Part shown: positions 42,401 through 51,830 of the stretch, in pieces
Position numbering within the stretch: position 1 is the stretch's first letter
Layout: the number at the start of each line of letters is the position of its first letter
Origin: Colius striatus
Lineage: Eukaryota; Chordata; Aves; Coliiformes; Coliidae
Assembly (NCBI RefSeq): GCF_028858725.1
Contig: NC_084759.1
Location: 177,349,770-177,413,769 of the forward strand
Length of the DNA: 64,000 bases
Reading direction: 5' to 3'
The notes under the pieces: generated by a model
What the model saw: only the letters and a program-made list of their open reading frames with translations
What the model was told of the DNA's origin: nothing
The model's database searches: none
Translations under genes and position numbers: made by a program

Positions 42401-45400
42401 GACTCAAGTGACATTCTTCAAAAAAATGTGTATCAATTGAAAACCACATGAAAAAATCCTCTCAAAACAACCACAGGTCAAGGAAATAGGTCTGTACCAA
42501 ACAGGCTATGGCAAAAGCTTTTAAATGCATTGAAGGCTACTGCAAAAAGAAAGAATGTTATCCATGTTCCAGGGGAGTCAGGGCAAGGGTAGATAAACTT
42601 GAACTGCAACAGGAACATCCACAATAAGCATTTGGATGTTCTATTTTTTTCCCCAAATGTAAAGACAGAAGATTACTAGCACAGATTTTCTGAGAGGACT
42701 CACGTGATTCAAAATCTTTGAAAATTGTCAATAGTGAAACACACAGCTGATCCTTTCCTTGGGAAAAAAAGAAACCTCCTAAGGATGTTTCCAGCTCTGT
42801 ACTGAAAAAAATACTTCTGCCATCAGAAAGTCTTTCAAAATGGATTTCAAAAGTGGAAAGACATCATGGTCAAAAAATAAATCATCAGTAGAGACAGATT
42901 ATCCTCATCTGCTAATTATTGAAGGCTGGGAGAGTACATGGGGCCAGTAGCTATACGCTGCTTTTAATGACATGGAAAGGATATTTTGAGAGAATATCCC
43001 AATGTGAAATCTTTACACAAACTTCACATATATCAAAAACTGGTGATCAAAGAGACTAGTACAATTCAGATGTCCTTGTAGTAAAATGTACTGGAAAACA
43101 ATATGCTTAGACAGCTTTCGATAATACTATGTCAATGATCAAGTCCTCCATAAGATGCATCTGCATGCCAAGGATTATTATCTTAATACAGAAATCCAGG
43201 AAAAAAAGTGTATTTTAAAAATTCTTGGAGCAGGCCAGCACATTGAAAATGTGGTAGTATGCACTTTGTCTGACCAGCTACTCTTAATGTTTGTTATTAA
43301 CTACTCCCTGTGACATAAGTGTCTCACTATCTTTGATATACTGAGAGACTGCATGGGCAGTCAAAAGAACACGCAAGCCACACCTGCAGCATACCTGCAG
43401 ATAAGTTGTCCTAGATGGATTAAGTGCTCTGTACGTCTATGAAAGCACGTCATACTCTAAGAACAGTGATTACCACTGTCACTTACAGAATTCCTAGCAG
43501 CTCGGTTCATGGAGCAATGGCATTTCCTCCTCTCAAAAGCCTTGTTTTCATCTTTGGACTTTTGCACAGAACAGGCACAAACTTGTATACAGAATTTACA
43601 TTAACTTGGCTCCCCATAAAAATGTTCCACAGCCCTTAGTGCACTGCATTTTTTTTTCAGATTTTCTGTTGCTTCTATGCCCAGACACCATGCTCAGAAC
43701 AGGCATGTGATCTAAGTATACCCATTAAAGATCTCTATAATGATGTGTCTGCCTCTGTGACTGCCTGCATTTACATCCTATGACGAGCAATGAAGTACAG
43801 GGAAACTAACTACAGATTGATGTTGCATTCACAGCAAACTGATTATTTATAAACTGCAAAGGCAAAACATCTAAACGATATTAAGAGATATGAAAAGCAC
43901 AGCAGAAAAAAAAAAACAACTGTAATGTGCAACAGGCACCCTTCCTATTATTTAATATCTCACTCTTGTAAACCATAATTCATCCATCTGCAAGCTTCTG
44001 CAAATCATATTGGCATATGTACTGTCAACACAAGCTGGACCAATGAAGTATAGTGCTAACACATGTTGACAGGTATGTACCACCTCTCTCAGCCATGTCT
44101 TGTCAAACGTTATTGCCAGCTGAACTACTGCAGACAAAAGCTTGGAAGTGTAAACAAAGCTTAAAATAACATATTAAGCACTTACTAGCTGCTACAGACT
44201 CCAAGATCCCAAGAAGAGCTAAGAATAAAAATTAGACCTAATCAGAGCAGTGGGTTCAACTTAAGAACATCAGGTCACTTTATTAGAAACAAAATGTCTT
44301 TATTATGATTGAATGAGACTAGAGAAGTGTTCTGTAGTGAAACTATCTTCCAAAGAAACAACTACATACTGCTAAACTAACTAAAAAAGGATTTATTTCA
44401 ATGACTATTAAAAATATAAAGCAGGGAACTGTATTGTACCGAAAATCAAATTATCTCTACTAGACCTAAACATTCTCCTCTCCTGTCCTCTCCTCTCCTC
44501 TATTATTTTGAGCAAATCTCTGACAAGACAAACACTTCACCTAATCCCAGAGATCTGCACTTAATGTTATTTCTGAATTAAACTGTATGGAAGTATAGTG
44601 AAAAAGAATTGAAAAATCCAGGTTTCTAAAGGAAACAGAGCTACTGAATTATAGCACACCTCTGATGTTAGAGATCTGCATTATGCTGTTACTAGTCAAG
44701 TATCATCTCCAAAAGAGACTACTGTCTTTTTAAAAGAAACTCATGCTCTAGAGTTTCCTACTTCTTAAGGAGTAACTTATCATTGAGTTACAAGCCTTAA
44801 ATAAGGCTGGGATGGACCTCTAGAGCACATCTAGTTCAACTCCCTGTTTAAACAGCTTCCATTACAACAGGTTACTCGTTCAGCTGAGTTCTGAGCATCT
44901 CCATGGATGGAGCTACCACAGCCTGTGCAGGCAACTCCTTCCAGTTTCTGACCAACCTTCCAGGGAAGACATGATTCCTTATACCTAACTCTAACTTCCC
45001 ATATTCCAGCTTGTCTGTTGGCTTTTTCCCTATCAGTGTGAACCTTCAAGAAGAGTTGAGCTTCATATTCTCTGCATTTTCCCATTAGTTGGAACAACAG
45101 TAAGGCTTCTTCTTTGGCTTCTCTTCTTGAGGCTGAATAAAACTCATGTTTTTGTACTCCCTCTGTGTCCTGATCTTCAGTACTTGGACCTCTGCCAGAC
45201 TCACTCAGTACACACAATAAGGGTTTACTGAGAAGCCCAAAACTAGACAGAGTGGCCAGAGCCCCTTAACCTTTTGAGCATGTTCTTGTGCTTTGTACTT
45301 GGCTTTACTGAACATTAGGTAGATACTGTCAAGACATTTCTCCAGCCTGTACAGGTCAATCTGAGCAGAGGACCTCATTGTACTGACCACTTCTTCAAAT

Positions 45401-48400
45401 TTAGATCATGCAAGATCTTGCTACAGCCACACTCTATCCTGCTGTGCAGGTTACTAACACAGACAGAAAACAATACCAGCCCAGCACTAGTCCCCAGGGG
45501 ACACTACCTTAGTTGTAAAGCTGCATAAACTTTTAAGATATTTGTATCTGGGTGCAAAATTAAGGTCGTATATCCATTGAAAAAATTGTCAGTCAGCTTG
45601 AAGTTACAAGTGTATCATGAATCAATACGTTCTTATTCAGAAGAAGAAAGAAGAAATCACATCTGTAATTTCCCAGATTTCACACAAAGTCAGAAATTGG
45701 TAAGTTCTGCAAAATCTACATTTATTCTCAGATGTTCCTTTTACTATATTGATAAGAAATTCCAACTTGTAGCTTAACAGTTACCTGTGCTTACACCACA
45801 AATATAGTCAAAAAGCTGATGAACCGGCTTTCCAGTTAGTTCTTCTAGTTTCCGTAGAGTCTGAAGTGCAACTAAACCCCTGAAATACAAAAATCCCTTT
45901 CATATACCATGGTAGTTTCATCTTACAATTACTTATAATTAAGGTAACTGAAAAACTACAACAGTAAGAATCTTTAACATTTCAAGAAATGAAAGAGCAG
46001 CAGTACACAAGTAAAATGGAATGACGAACACTAAATATAAATGACATGCTTAGACATACCAAAAATGTACTCAACAGCTAAAGTCATGTTGTTTTACAGC
46101 CATACTGTTTTGCTGCAAAGGCTCTGGGATGATCATCTTCTGTAGATGCAGAATAGATTTTAGCTGCATCCACACTACGCAGGACCTAAAGTTTGGTCTT
46201 AACAGGGCTATAAAATATGCTCCCTTGGAGCATACTATTTTTCTGTCTGTGGGGTTTTTTCTGCCTCAATTCAATGTGTCTGAAATAGGTGAGATGCATT
46301 CCAGGCCATCAGGCTTATGATTCTACAGTATAAAAATGAGTATGCAGAGGTGCAAAATCTGCTGGCCTGGTGCTAGAGAACTGTGTATAGCAAAAGGAAC
46401 ATCAAACTGAGTATCATATTGTCAACACATTCTGTTGAGAATGGCATCCCCTTAATGCTGCCCTCAAATCTGTCCTGGCTTGAGCTGAAGTGCAGCAGTC
46501 AACCCAGCACAAAACCATGACTGGCTAACTACCAACAGTTAAGTGGCACAACAGTGAGTAGTCAGTACTTGGGCTTGCTCTCTGGACTTGTTCCATTTAG
46601 TGTTAACAGACACAGAAACCACTTATATAAGGTGTCTTATAACCTCACTGAAATCTAATAGAAAAATTAGCAGAGTTTCTTTACACATATAAGCATCACA
46701 CCATTATCTGTGAAGCACCCTCCACTCTACTTTGTAAAATCTTAATGATTTACCATTAATTTTTGGAAACACACATGTTGAAGTTGTGACATACACCTCC
46801 TTATTGAAGGTAACTGATTTTGATGCAATAAATACTATGGGGAAACAAAGTTTGCGAAACTGTATTTCTGCAATGATTTCATATCTCATTTTCTATTAAT
46901 AAAGATTTGTGAACCAATAAATATTTCCCAACAAGATTTCTTCAAATATGCCTGAAAATACAGCTTTTAGTAAACATCAGACTTCAAATTTATTAAACAA
47001 GCTTCTGTTAGTACACTTTGCAAATTGCTGTAGATGCATAAATTCATGCAAAACTAGTGTGCACATAACTAAAGGCATGTGGTGTGTAACTTAAAGAAAA
47101 AAAGCATCAGCAGTAGAAATATAAATCAAGAGCATGGATAGAATATCTTCACAAGTTTACTTATTCTAATATATGAGACCTGTCCTGCTAAGGCAGGTCA
47201 CTCTTCTGAAAAGCACAAAGACAATGCAAGTATAAACTACTTAAGCCATTTCATTTCAATTTTGTATTTCGGAGGTTAGACTTGTGAGCAGGCTAACTCA
47301 AGTAACTAATTCACTTCTGAAAGGAGCAAGAGCCAATCCAAGCATGTAAGTGCATAGCCAACTTTAAATGGGTAAGTAATTTCAGTGTCCTAGAACCTCT
47401 AAGGCTTGGAAATTTAATAACAAATGCATACAAAAATAATAACCATTACTTGGATAGTCAAACGTAACACAATCTTAACAAAGAGAAACTGAAATTTCAT
47501 GTCCAGTTACAGTATGAAAAAGGTTACAAGCATATAAAAAAAGAGGTTTTACCTTGTTCCTCCTCCATCAATAGCAAGAACTCGAATTCCCCAGCCTTTC
47601 ACAGGGTCTGTATATCCAATTATAGCTAAAGTCTCTCTAACAGCAGCCTGAAGACTTTCATCATTTGCCTGTCTCAGTCGCAGTAGGCATGGGATTAATT
47701 TTTCCTATTGATAAATACAAAAAATTTCATTCTAACTATATGCTTATACCAAAAGAATCCAAGTTTAACTTTACTAGTTTGGCATTAAAGTGTAAAAGTG
47801 ACTTCTTGAACTCAGAGTGAAACGATTTTTCATCTGTATTTACCCGTCCCTCTTTCTAACAAGGAAAAAATGGTCTCCAATATTATGCTGTACACTCCTT
47901 GTTGCTAAAGTAACTATCTGTCAGAATTAAACAATACAGATGAAATGAAAGTCTTTCAAATAGTTACAGAAGCTATATTTAGCAGCAATTTAGTTTTATT
48001 GACTTGAATGTCATATTGGCCAAATATAAACTCAAGTATGGAGCACATCAAACATAGGTAAGAGTAAGTACCACATTACTTGAAAACAGGAAATGCCTTC
48101 AAAGTACAGTAATATTAAAGCAAAACAAAAATTAAAATTCTTCCTCAGACTGAGGAATTTTTAAACATACAACTATCGTCACAAAGACAGAGTACTATCA
48201 TCAAAATGGGAGTATGTCCCATCAAAATGTAATGTCTGACCTGTACCTCACCCAGATGACTCATCTGGGCTGCACTCCATTCCTAAAGATCTCTTTTCCA
48301 CCAGTTCTACTAACTATGCCACACATCTGTACCACTTTGTAGAAAAAGGCATGATACCGACAAATGCTGTGATTTGGCTAATGCTGCTAGAATAGTCTAC

Positions 48401-50923
48401 CACCCACCTCCTGTCCTCTCACTGCAGGAAAGAGAACAAGTTGGACTAGATTACATCAACTTATTTGACGGTTACACTCCACTCATCACCTCTCTTCAAA
48501 GGAAGCATGCAAACAAGCATAAAAATTGTTGCACAAATGCAGATCAACTGTACCATACATTCCTGTCTGGTCAATTGCAACAGAGGACACAGCCTATGAC
48601 CTTCATCTACCAGAAGAGCAAGCTACAATATCTATCCACATGACAATGCTGAACACTTCTAAATTAAACATTGCAATCTGAAGAGCATTTAGCTAAACTA
48701 CTGATGGTTTGCATACAAATCTGCTTGAATCAGCTAAAAAACCAGTTACAGAGACAGTCACACTATAATCTTTACAAACAGACAGTATGACTAGCCCACA
48801 AAAGCAAAGAAGGAAGTTTTATGTTATTCTGTCTCAGATATTTATCTTCTGTCTAAGCATAAATACTATTTGCACCTTAACTGCAACTCCTCTGCTCTCT
48901 GGAAATTCTAGAAGATGATAGGTCAGTTCTTCAACCCTGCTAATGCAGACTCTTCGATTAGAAGTTCTTCTTAGTGCTTGAACTAAAGCTCGAGTCCTGT
49001 TATCAATACTCACTCTTGCAATAATCTAAAAAAAAAAAAAAAGATAATGTTATACAAGTAACATAAAACTACTCTAAGAAGCATGTAAAATTTGCCTAGA
49101 CTAACGCCAAACTGTTATTTTTAGGTTTCTCAGAAGTAATGAACAGCATGTTGTACTAGAGATTAGGCATCAGCACTGCTTAAACAGCAACAGGCAGTCT
49201 TTTAGTTCCTTGTTTACTAGAAAAACAAATAAAGGCAGCTCATTGCAACAATATACCATAAAACCATGTGTCCCTATGTAATTTCAGGGCAATTCTGAAA
49301 CCACAGTACGTGGACCACGAAAGAGCATATGCTTACTTTAACTACAAAACCACCACATTTATGTACTCTCTCTCCACATACATATGAACTGAATAGGTGT
49401 ACACACATGTATGTGTACCTACATACGTATACTTAATATATAAACTTACATAGACATACATGTACTTATATAAAAGGTATACACACATTTTACTATATGT
49501 ATACACACATATGTATTTATGTACATATATGTGTAAGCTATATGTAAACTTACATATAGTATGTATATATACAAGTTTATATAGCTTTTATATATGAGTA
49601 TATTCTTATATAAGTACATATGCACTTTTAAGTATAATGCATAAATAAATGTTTGTGTAAATATATATGTACTTATATGTAGGTAAGTATACACTTATTT
49701 AAGTACATATGTGTGTATATATAAATTTACCTACAGACATATACATTTGTATAAAATACACATAATAAAGACATATAAAGAAATAACACTAAAGAAAGAC
49801 TTGCCTTTTCTCTCTGAAGAGACAGATGCTTTTCCCTCTCTTCTGCAGTCTTGGCCGCCTTTGCTTTGTCCTCCTCATCTTTCTCAGACACTTCTTGTTC
49901 TGGCTGTTTACTCTTTTCTTGTGAAACAACTTTTGTATCAGATCTCAACTTGGGAACCAGCCCACCAATGTAACTGTCTACAAAAGCTTGTACACTGTTA
50001 CTGGGATATGAAAGAAAGTTTGCAATACTTTTTTTAGTGGAAACTGGAAGGGCAGTAGTTGTCTTTTCGGCATCCAGAGTCTCTGCTCCGGGAACTGAAG
50101 TAGTTGCTGAATCCTCTGTCTTTTCTTCATTCGTTATGGTTTTTTCTGATGAATCAAGCTTACTCCTCTCTTCACTTTTAGAATCCTGTAATAAAGCATT
50201 TCTTTTTTTCTCTTGATCCATAACAAAATTATTATTAAAGTACCAGTTGATATGATCAGCTACAAAGTTGTAAGTCTCTCCAAAATTTGTAGAAAAGAAG
50301 CTTATATGAAAAAGGTGGGGTTTAGTAGACGCTGAATCTTCTGGAGTATCTTGGGAAGGGTCGCTTGAACTTACTAACATAGACGCCGAGCCTTCACTTG
50401 CACAAGTGGACTTCTTTGCAGCTGGGCCTCTGTTGCAATCCTCCTGAGTTCTGGCAACTTGTTTATCATTCTCTAGATTTGCATTGATATTATTTGCATC
50501 TGCATTACTTTTATTTGTTTTTCCCAGAGTACCCGAGTGTGACTTTAATCGAGCTATCCGTGAAACCAGTTCACTGTGGGTGCTAGACACTGCCTTTGAA
50601 ACAGATTCTATAGTATTTTTAATACGTGACATGCGATTGCTCACTTTTGCAAGTCTTTTGGAAGAAGAAGTTAAAAGATTAGAAACTCTGTAGTACAAAA
50701 AGTCATGGCTGTAAATGTATTTGTTATACCAAAATGTTCTGCTTCTGGCCCACTTACACCGAAGCTCGCTTGTGTGAAAAACTCTGGGGTGAATGGCATG
50801 ATTTATCCTCCAGCAGACTTTAGGTCTATACAAATACAGGCATTTGTTTCTTTGCTTCCACCAAAGACTTTTTGGGTTAATCACAAAGAAAAAATATGAG
50901 TCTAAAGGTAAATGAACTGTCAT
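12152..50923 (-). CDS. PNPLA8: PNPLA8, calcium-independent phospholipase A2 gamma (complete, 9 coding exons)
   Basis: The gene encodes a membrane-associated patatin-type phospholipase that cleaves phospholipid acyl chains without calcium, in mitochondria and peroxisomes. Exons (minus): 50923-49805, 49025-48876, 47704-47553, 45879-45785, 40934-40763, 36099-36042, 34214-34020, 15205-15010, 12426-12152. They sum to 2412 nt, or 803 residues, close to the 782 I recall for human. All phases match. Residues 1-60 are basic and aromatic, like a mitochondrial targeting region. Residues 135-370 are polar, Lys/Glu/Ser-rich and divergent. The patatin domain (from about 460) carries GGGTRG at 470-475 (oxyanion hole), GVSTG at 502-506 with nucleophile Ser504, and DGG at 648-650 with catalytic Asp648. 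The protein ends in SKL, a type 1 peroxisomal signal. Two in-frame TAA codons lie just upstream of the ATG, which has G at -3. No frameshift or premature stop is seen, so it is probably functional. Confidence 0.97.
12427..15009 (-). other. PNPLA8: PNPLA8 intron 9 (2.6 kb)
   Basis: Noncoding, and largely occupied by a CR1 copy at 13522-14150. Open frames inside that copy are repeat artefacts. Nothing else is recognisable. Confidence 0.85.
13522..14150 (-). mobile_element. CR1 LINE fragment in intron 9
   Basis: The reverse complement ends in the CR1 3' tail (GACTAGATGATCTGTAGAGG through ATTCTGTGA). Working inward it carries the familiar blocks 'CACAGGCTGCTCAAGGAGG', 'GGGGCTGTTCAGCCTGGAGA' and 'AGAGTCCAGCGCAGGGCCAC'. 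About 630 bp of the 3' end of a LINE, somewhat diverged, with no coding capacity left. Confidence 0.9.
15010..15205 (-). CDS. PNPLA8: PNPLA8 exon 9, residues 648-713, catalytic Asp
   Basis: 196 nt. The exon opens directly on [11 protein letters not shown], so Asp648 of the Ser-Asp dyad is its first residue. It continues with [11 protein letters not shown] and ends SSATDTE plus one base of Glu713. The acceptor is TTTACAG|GATGG. The donor GAAG|GTTGGT is weak. The length and phase agree exactly with exon 10, and the encoded junction (TDTEEVHTML) matches the family. Confidence 0.96.
15761..17985 (-). mobile_element. Old 2.2-kb CR1 LINE with decayed reverse transcriptase
   Basis: A long, diverged CR1 whose 3' end is at the left (CAACCTAGACGATTCTGTGG on the minus strand). 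Minus-strand translation of 16899-17141 shows LINE reverse-transcriptase residues ([20 protein letters not shown], then GDQHGFTKG). Sequence from about 17150 to 17985 matches the upstream endonuclease/RT linker part of CR1 that I recognise from other bird copies. The frame is broken repeatedly, so it is non-functional. The right boundary is approximate. Confidence 0.8.
20115..20460 (-). mobile_element. CR1 LINE 3' end in intron 8
   Basis: Nearly colinear with the copy at 10184-10552, with the same 3' tail and the same internal blocks. The right end is truncated near a run reading GATCTCCTCTCAATTAAATC. Similarity to that copy suggests one CR1 subfamily active at about the same time. Confidence 0.9.
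21190..21556 (+). mobile_element. Degenerate CR1 fragment (plus orientation)
   Basis: The text GGGAACTGGGCTTGCTTAAC followed by CTGGAGAA is the CR1 'GGGAACTGGG.TTGTTTAGCCTGGAGAA' block. AGATAGATGACCCTCTGACG matches the position of the usual ACTAGATGATCTCT 3' block. It is clearly older than neighbouring copies. Confidence 0.65.
27814..27947 (+). mobile_element. Short CR1 fragment with internal deletion
   Basis: A middle CR1 block (GGGAGACCTTATAGGAGCTT and TCAGTACTTGAAAGGGACCT) runs almost directly into the 3' end (GGACTAGATGAGCCTCCTTA, GGTCCCTTCCAACCC, TTCTATGACTCTATAA). Several hundred bases between these blocks in longer copies are missing. Confidence 0.85.
29491..29514. repeat. (CA)12 microsatellite in intron 8
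   Basis: Twelve uninterrupted CA units preceded by imperfect CA/CCA units and followed by CATACATA. Short open frames crossing it (Thr-His or Cys-Val repeats) are artefacts. Confidence 0.92.
29713..29750. repeat. Purine-only A/G tract
   Basis: More than 30 consecutive purines, mostly A with G every few bases. Simple low-complexity sequence in intron 8. Confidence 0.8.
34020..34214 (-). CDS. PNPLA8: PNPLA8 exon 8, residues 583-647
   Basis: 195 nt, phase 0 at both ends, from CCCTAG|GTAG to CATCAG|GTAAGT. It encodes [20 protein letters not shown], then [12 protein letters not shown] and GNDLHQ. The SSAAPGYF stretch is conserved in patatin-like lipases just before the catalytic Asp. An 18.8-kb intron follows. 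Confidence 0.96.
34215..36041 (-). other. PNPLA8: PNPLA8 intron 7 (1.8 kb)
   Basis: Noncoding. A 93-bp CR1 3' tail at 35795-35887 is the only recognisable element. Confidence 0.85.
35795..35887 (+). mobile_element. Very short CR1 3' tail
   Basis: It contains AACCTGATCTAGGTAGACCT, GATGAGATGACCTCTAGTGG and CCTTCCAACCCCTACCATTC in order. This is the last 90 bp or so of CR1, little diverged. It is inserted antisense to PNPLA8 between exons 7 and 8. Confidence 0.9.
36042..36099 (-). CDS. PNPLA8: PNPLA8 exon 7, residues 563-582
   Basis: A 58-nt micro-exon-sized coding block from TTTGTAG|A to AAAG|GTAAGT. It encodes [19 protein letters not shown], aligning with the vertebrate PNPLA8 segment between the WSHAFYDS and VAAVSTIVN stretches. 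Too short to stand out as an open frame, it was placed by splice sites, phase (1 in, 0 out) and protein similarity. Confidence 0.93.
36100..40762 (-). other. PNPLA8: PNPLA8 intron 6 (4.7 kb)
   Basis: AT-rich and unique-looking. I recognise no repeat, exon or RNA gene. Short open frames show no similarity I know. Confidence 0.75.
40763..40934 (-). CDS. PNPLA8: PNPLA8 exon 6, residues 506-563
   Basis: 172 nt from TTTCAG|GATC to CTCAA|GTAAGT, a consensus donor. It encodes [20 protein letters not shown] and ends [15 protein letters not shown]. This is the helix after the nucleophile elbow and the core of the patatin fold. Lys563 is split 2/1 with the next exon. Confidence 0.96.
44475..44501. repeat. 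CTCCT-type simple repeat
   Basis: A short imperfect run of CTCCT and CTCTCCT units, pyrimidine-only except for one G. Confidence 0.75.
44805..45508 (-). mobile_element. Old CR1 LINE fragment in intron 5
   Basis: A diverged CR1 with its 3' end at the left (GGATGGACCTCTAGAGCACA and ATCTAGTTCAACTCCCTG are recognisable). The right part contains CAGCCCAGCACTAGTCCCCA followed by GGGGACAC, the RT-proximal block 'CAGCACTGACCCCTGAGGGAC' seen in younger copies. About 700 bp with many small gaps. Confidence 0.75.
45785..45879 (-). CDS. PNPLA8: PNPLA8 exon 5, residues 474-506, nucleophile motif
   Basis: 95 nt between TTTCAG|GGGT and ACAG|GTAACT. It encodes [14 protein letters not shown] and then [10 protein letters not shown], whose Ser504 (AGC) is the catalytic nucleophile of the GxSxG elbow. 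The final Gly506 codon is split 1/2 with exon 6. Confidence 0.97.
45880..47552 (-). other. PNPLA8: PNPLA8 intron 4 (1.7 kb)
   Basis: No exon or clear repeat. A perfect 8-bp inverted repeat with a 3-nt loop lies at 46216-46234. A stretch near 46475-46530 faintly resembles the start of an avian LTR but is too short to call. Confidence 0.7.
47553..47704 (-). CDS. PNPLA8: PNPLA8 exon 4, residues 424-474, glycine-rich loop
   Basis: 152 nt. It enters in phase 0 and ends after two bases of the Arg474 codon (ACA AG|GTAAAA). The exon encodes [12 protein letters not shown], an armadillo-like helical stretch, and then the start of the patatin domain, [11 protein letters not shown]. The glycine-rich GGGTRG motif is completed by the first base of exon 5 and its next codon. 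This motif forms the oxyanion hole in patatin-like lipases. Confidence 0.96.
47705..48875 (-). other. PNPLA8: PNPLA8 intron 3 (1.2 kb)
   Basis: Unique-looking noncoding sequence. An open frame at 48374-48643 on the plus strand shows no recognisable similarity and is probably chance. Confidence 0.75.
48876..49025 (-). CDS. PNPLA8: PNPLA8 exon 3, residues 374-423
   Basis: 150 nt, phase 0 at both ends. It begins [18 protein letters not shown] and ends GVAVK, a segment strongly conserved in vertebrate PNPLA8 just before the patatin domain. The acceptor follows a long T run on the gene strand. The donor AAG|GTGCAA departs from the consensus at +3 and +6. Confidence 0.95.
49026..49804 (-). other. 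PNPLA8: PNPLA8 intron 2 (779 bp), GC-AG type
   Basis: The intron opens with GCAAGT after AAG and ends in a T-rich tract then TAG. Half of its length is the TA/CA-rich tract. The coding frame requires this exact junction (REK|IIARV). A mismatch only at +2 with an otherwise perfect donor is the usual form of a GC-AG intron. Confidence 0.85.
49370..49755. repeat. Degenerate TA/CA/TG-rich microsatellite-derived tract
   Basis: Nearly 400 bp made of interwoven TACA, TATA, CATA and TGTA units with many local palindromes, inside PNPLA8 intron 2. Its right edge is about 50 bp from the exon 2 splice donor. An 82-residue Tyr/Ile-rich frame crossing it is an artefact. Confidence 0.85.
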
Positions 50924-51011
50924 TACTTATAATTACACCTTTTCTATGTTGCTTGTCTACTTCATTCAAGAAAATATATTTCAATAAATAAGTCTCATAT
51001 CACGGTGTTAC
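49805..51011 (-). CDS. PNPLA8: PNPLA8 exon 2: 5' UTR end plus residues 1-373
   Basis: A strong acceptor (CTTTCTTTTTCAG, cut at 51012/51011) opens the exon. The 5' UTR is 51011-50924, and coding starts at 50923 with [10 protein letters not shown]. In-frame TAA codons at -6 and -12 relative to the ATG support this start. It encodes the targeting region, an internal Met98 (MSRIKNT) equivalent to a conserved internal Met in mammals, and a variable linker. A better conserved island (about 295-326, ending [10 protein letters not shown]) follows. The last codons read SLQREK. The downstream donor is GC, not GT (AAG|GCAAGT), phase 0. Confidence 0.95.
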
Positions 51012-51639
51012 CTGAAAAAGAAAGACAAAAACAATGGAATCCCCAAACCATTAAGAAGTTAAACTAATATCACAGAGTTGCTTTGAGTAGATGCAGCTTA
51101 TTTACTCTTTCAGTAAAGACAGATGAACATTCAATTCAAATAATCTCAGGAGATTTGGTAGTATCATTCTGACATTACTTTCAACATCTTATTGCTTAAA
51201 GACCAGCTGAAGTCCACCTTGAGCAATATGCAACACCTGTCAAAAGCATTTAGTAATATAGAAGATTGTTTGCTGGTCTTTCCATTAAAGAGAAATTTGT
51301 ATTTCTTCAGCAAATTATCTCATGCAGAGACCAGACTTCAGAGCTCAGAGACCAGATTTCAAATTAAACTGTTATTACATTACTGCCTCGTTGCAGAATT
51401 CTTCCCAGGGAAGAACGGACACCAATTAATCCTTTGAGCAAAGTTTCAGTATATCCCCACAAGTTCAACAAAATATCCCTATCCTAAGAGCTAAGGATTA
51501 TAGATCTTTAATCCTTGATCCATAAAGACTTCTCTGAGGTAGATCAAAGTTTTACACAGTATACAAGAGTTTGCTGAAACTGCAGAAGAAAGTCTATTCT
51601 TTGCCTCATCGGCAAGCTCAGACTTCTCTAGCTCCAGTG
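51012..51639 (-). other. PNPLA8: Left part of PNPLA8 intron 1
   Basis: Noncoding AT-rich sequence between the exon 2 acceptor and the CpG island. Nothing else is recognised. Confidence 0.7.
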
Positions 51640-51739
51640 ACAAGTGCCAGAGGGGGTCAGGCAGGCCAAGACCTGCGCAGGCCGATGCTACAGCAACAGT
51701 AGCGGCGACACCGCCGCGGGCAGCAGCATCGCTACTTAC

Positions 51740-51830
51740 AGTGTCCTCAGCAGCTGCCTCAGCCTACGCTGTGCCCGTCCGCACCTGTCAACCCTCCGCT
51801 GTGTCACTGCCGCCGCCGTGCAGCCGCGCT
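51740..51830 (-). promoter_or_regulatory. PNPLA8: Candidate TATA-driven noncoding first exon
   Basis: On the minus strand CTATATAG (51863-51856) would place a start about 30 nt downstream, near 51830. A strong donor, GACACT|GTAAGT, follows with the exon ending at 51740. This would make a roughly 90-nt untranslated first exon splicing to 51011. The start is inferred from motif spacing only. Confidence 0.35.

Larger units (their letters stand above)
40935..45784 (-). other. PNPLA8: PNPLA8 intron 5 (4.85 kb)
   Basis: Noncoding. Holds a CTCCT-rich simple repeat (44475-44501) and an old CR1 copy (44805-45508). The rest is unremarkable AT-rich sequence. Confidence 0.8.

Noticed and set aside
44831..45217. 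128-residue minus-strand frame
   Set aside because: It falls inside the diverged CR1 copy and does not match the reverse-transcriptase frame, so it is incidental.
46475..46530. CTGTCCTGGCTTGAGCTG-like start of an avian LTR
   Set aside because: Only a few dozen bases resemble the LTR start, with no downstream LTR sequence or matching terminus.
49446..49694. 82-residue Tyr/Ile-rich open frame
   Set aside because: It is a direct reading of the TA/CA-rich simple-sequence tract.
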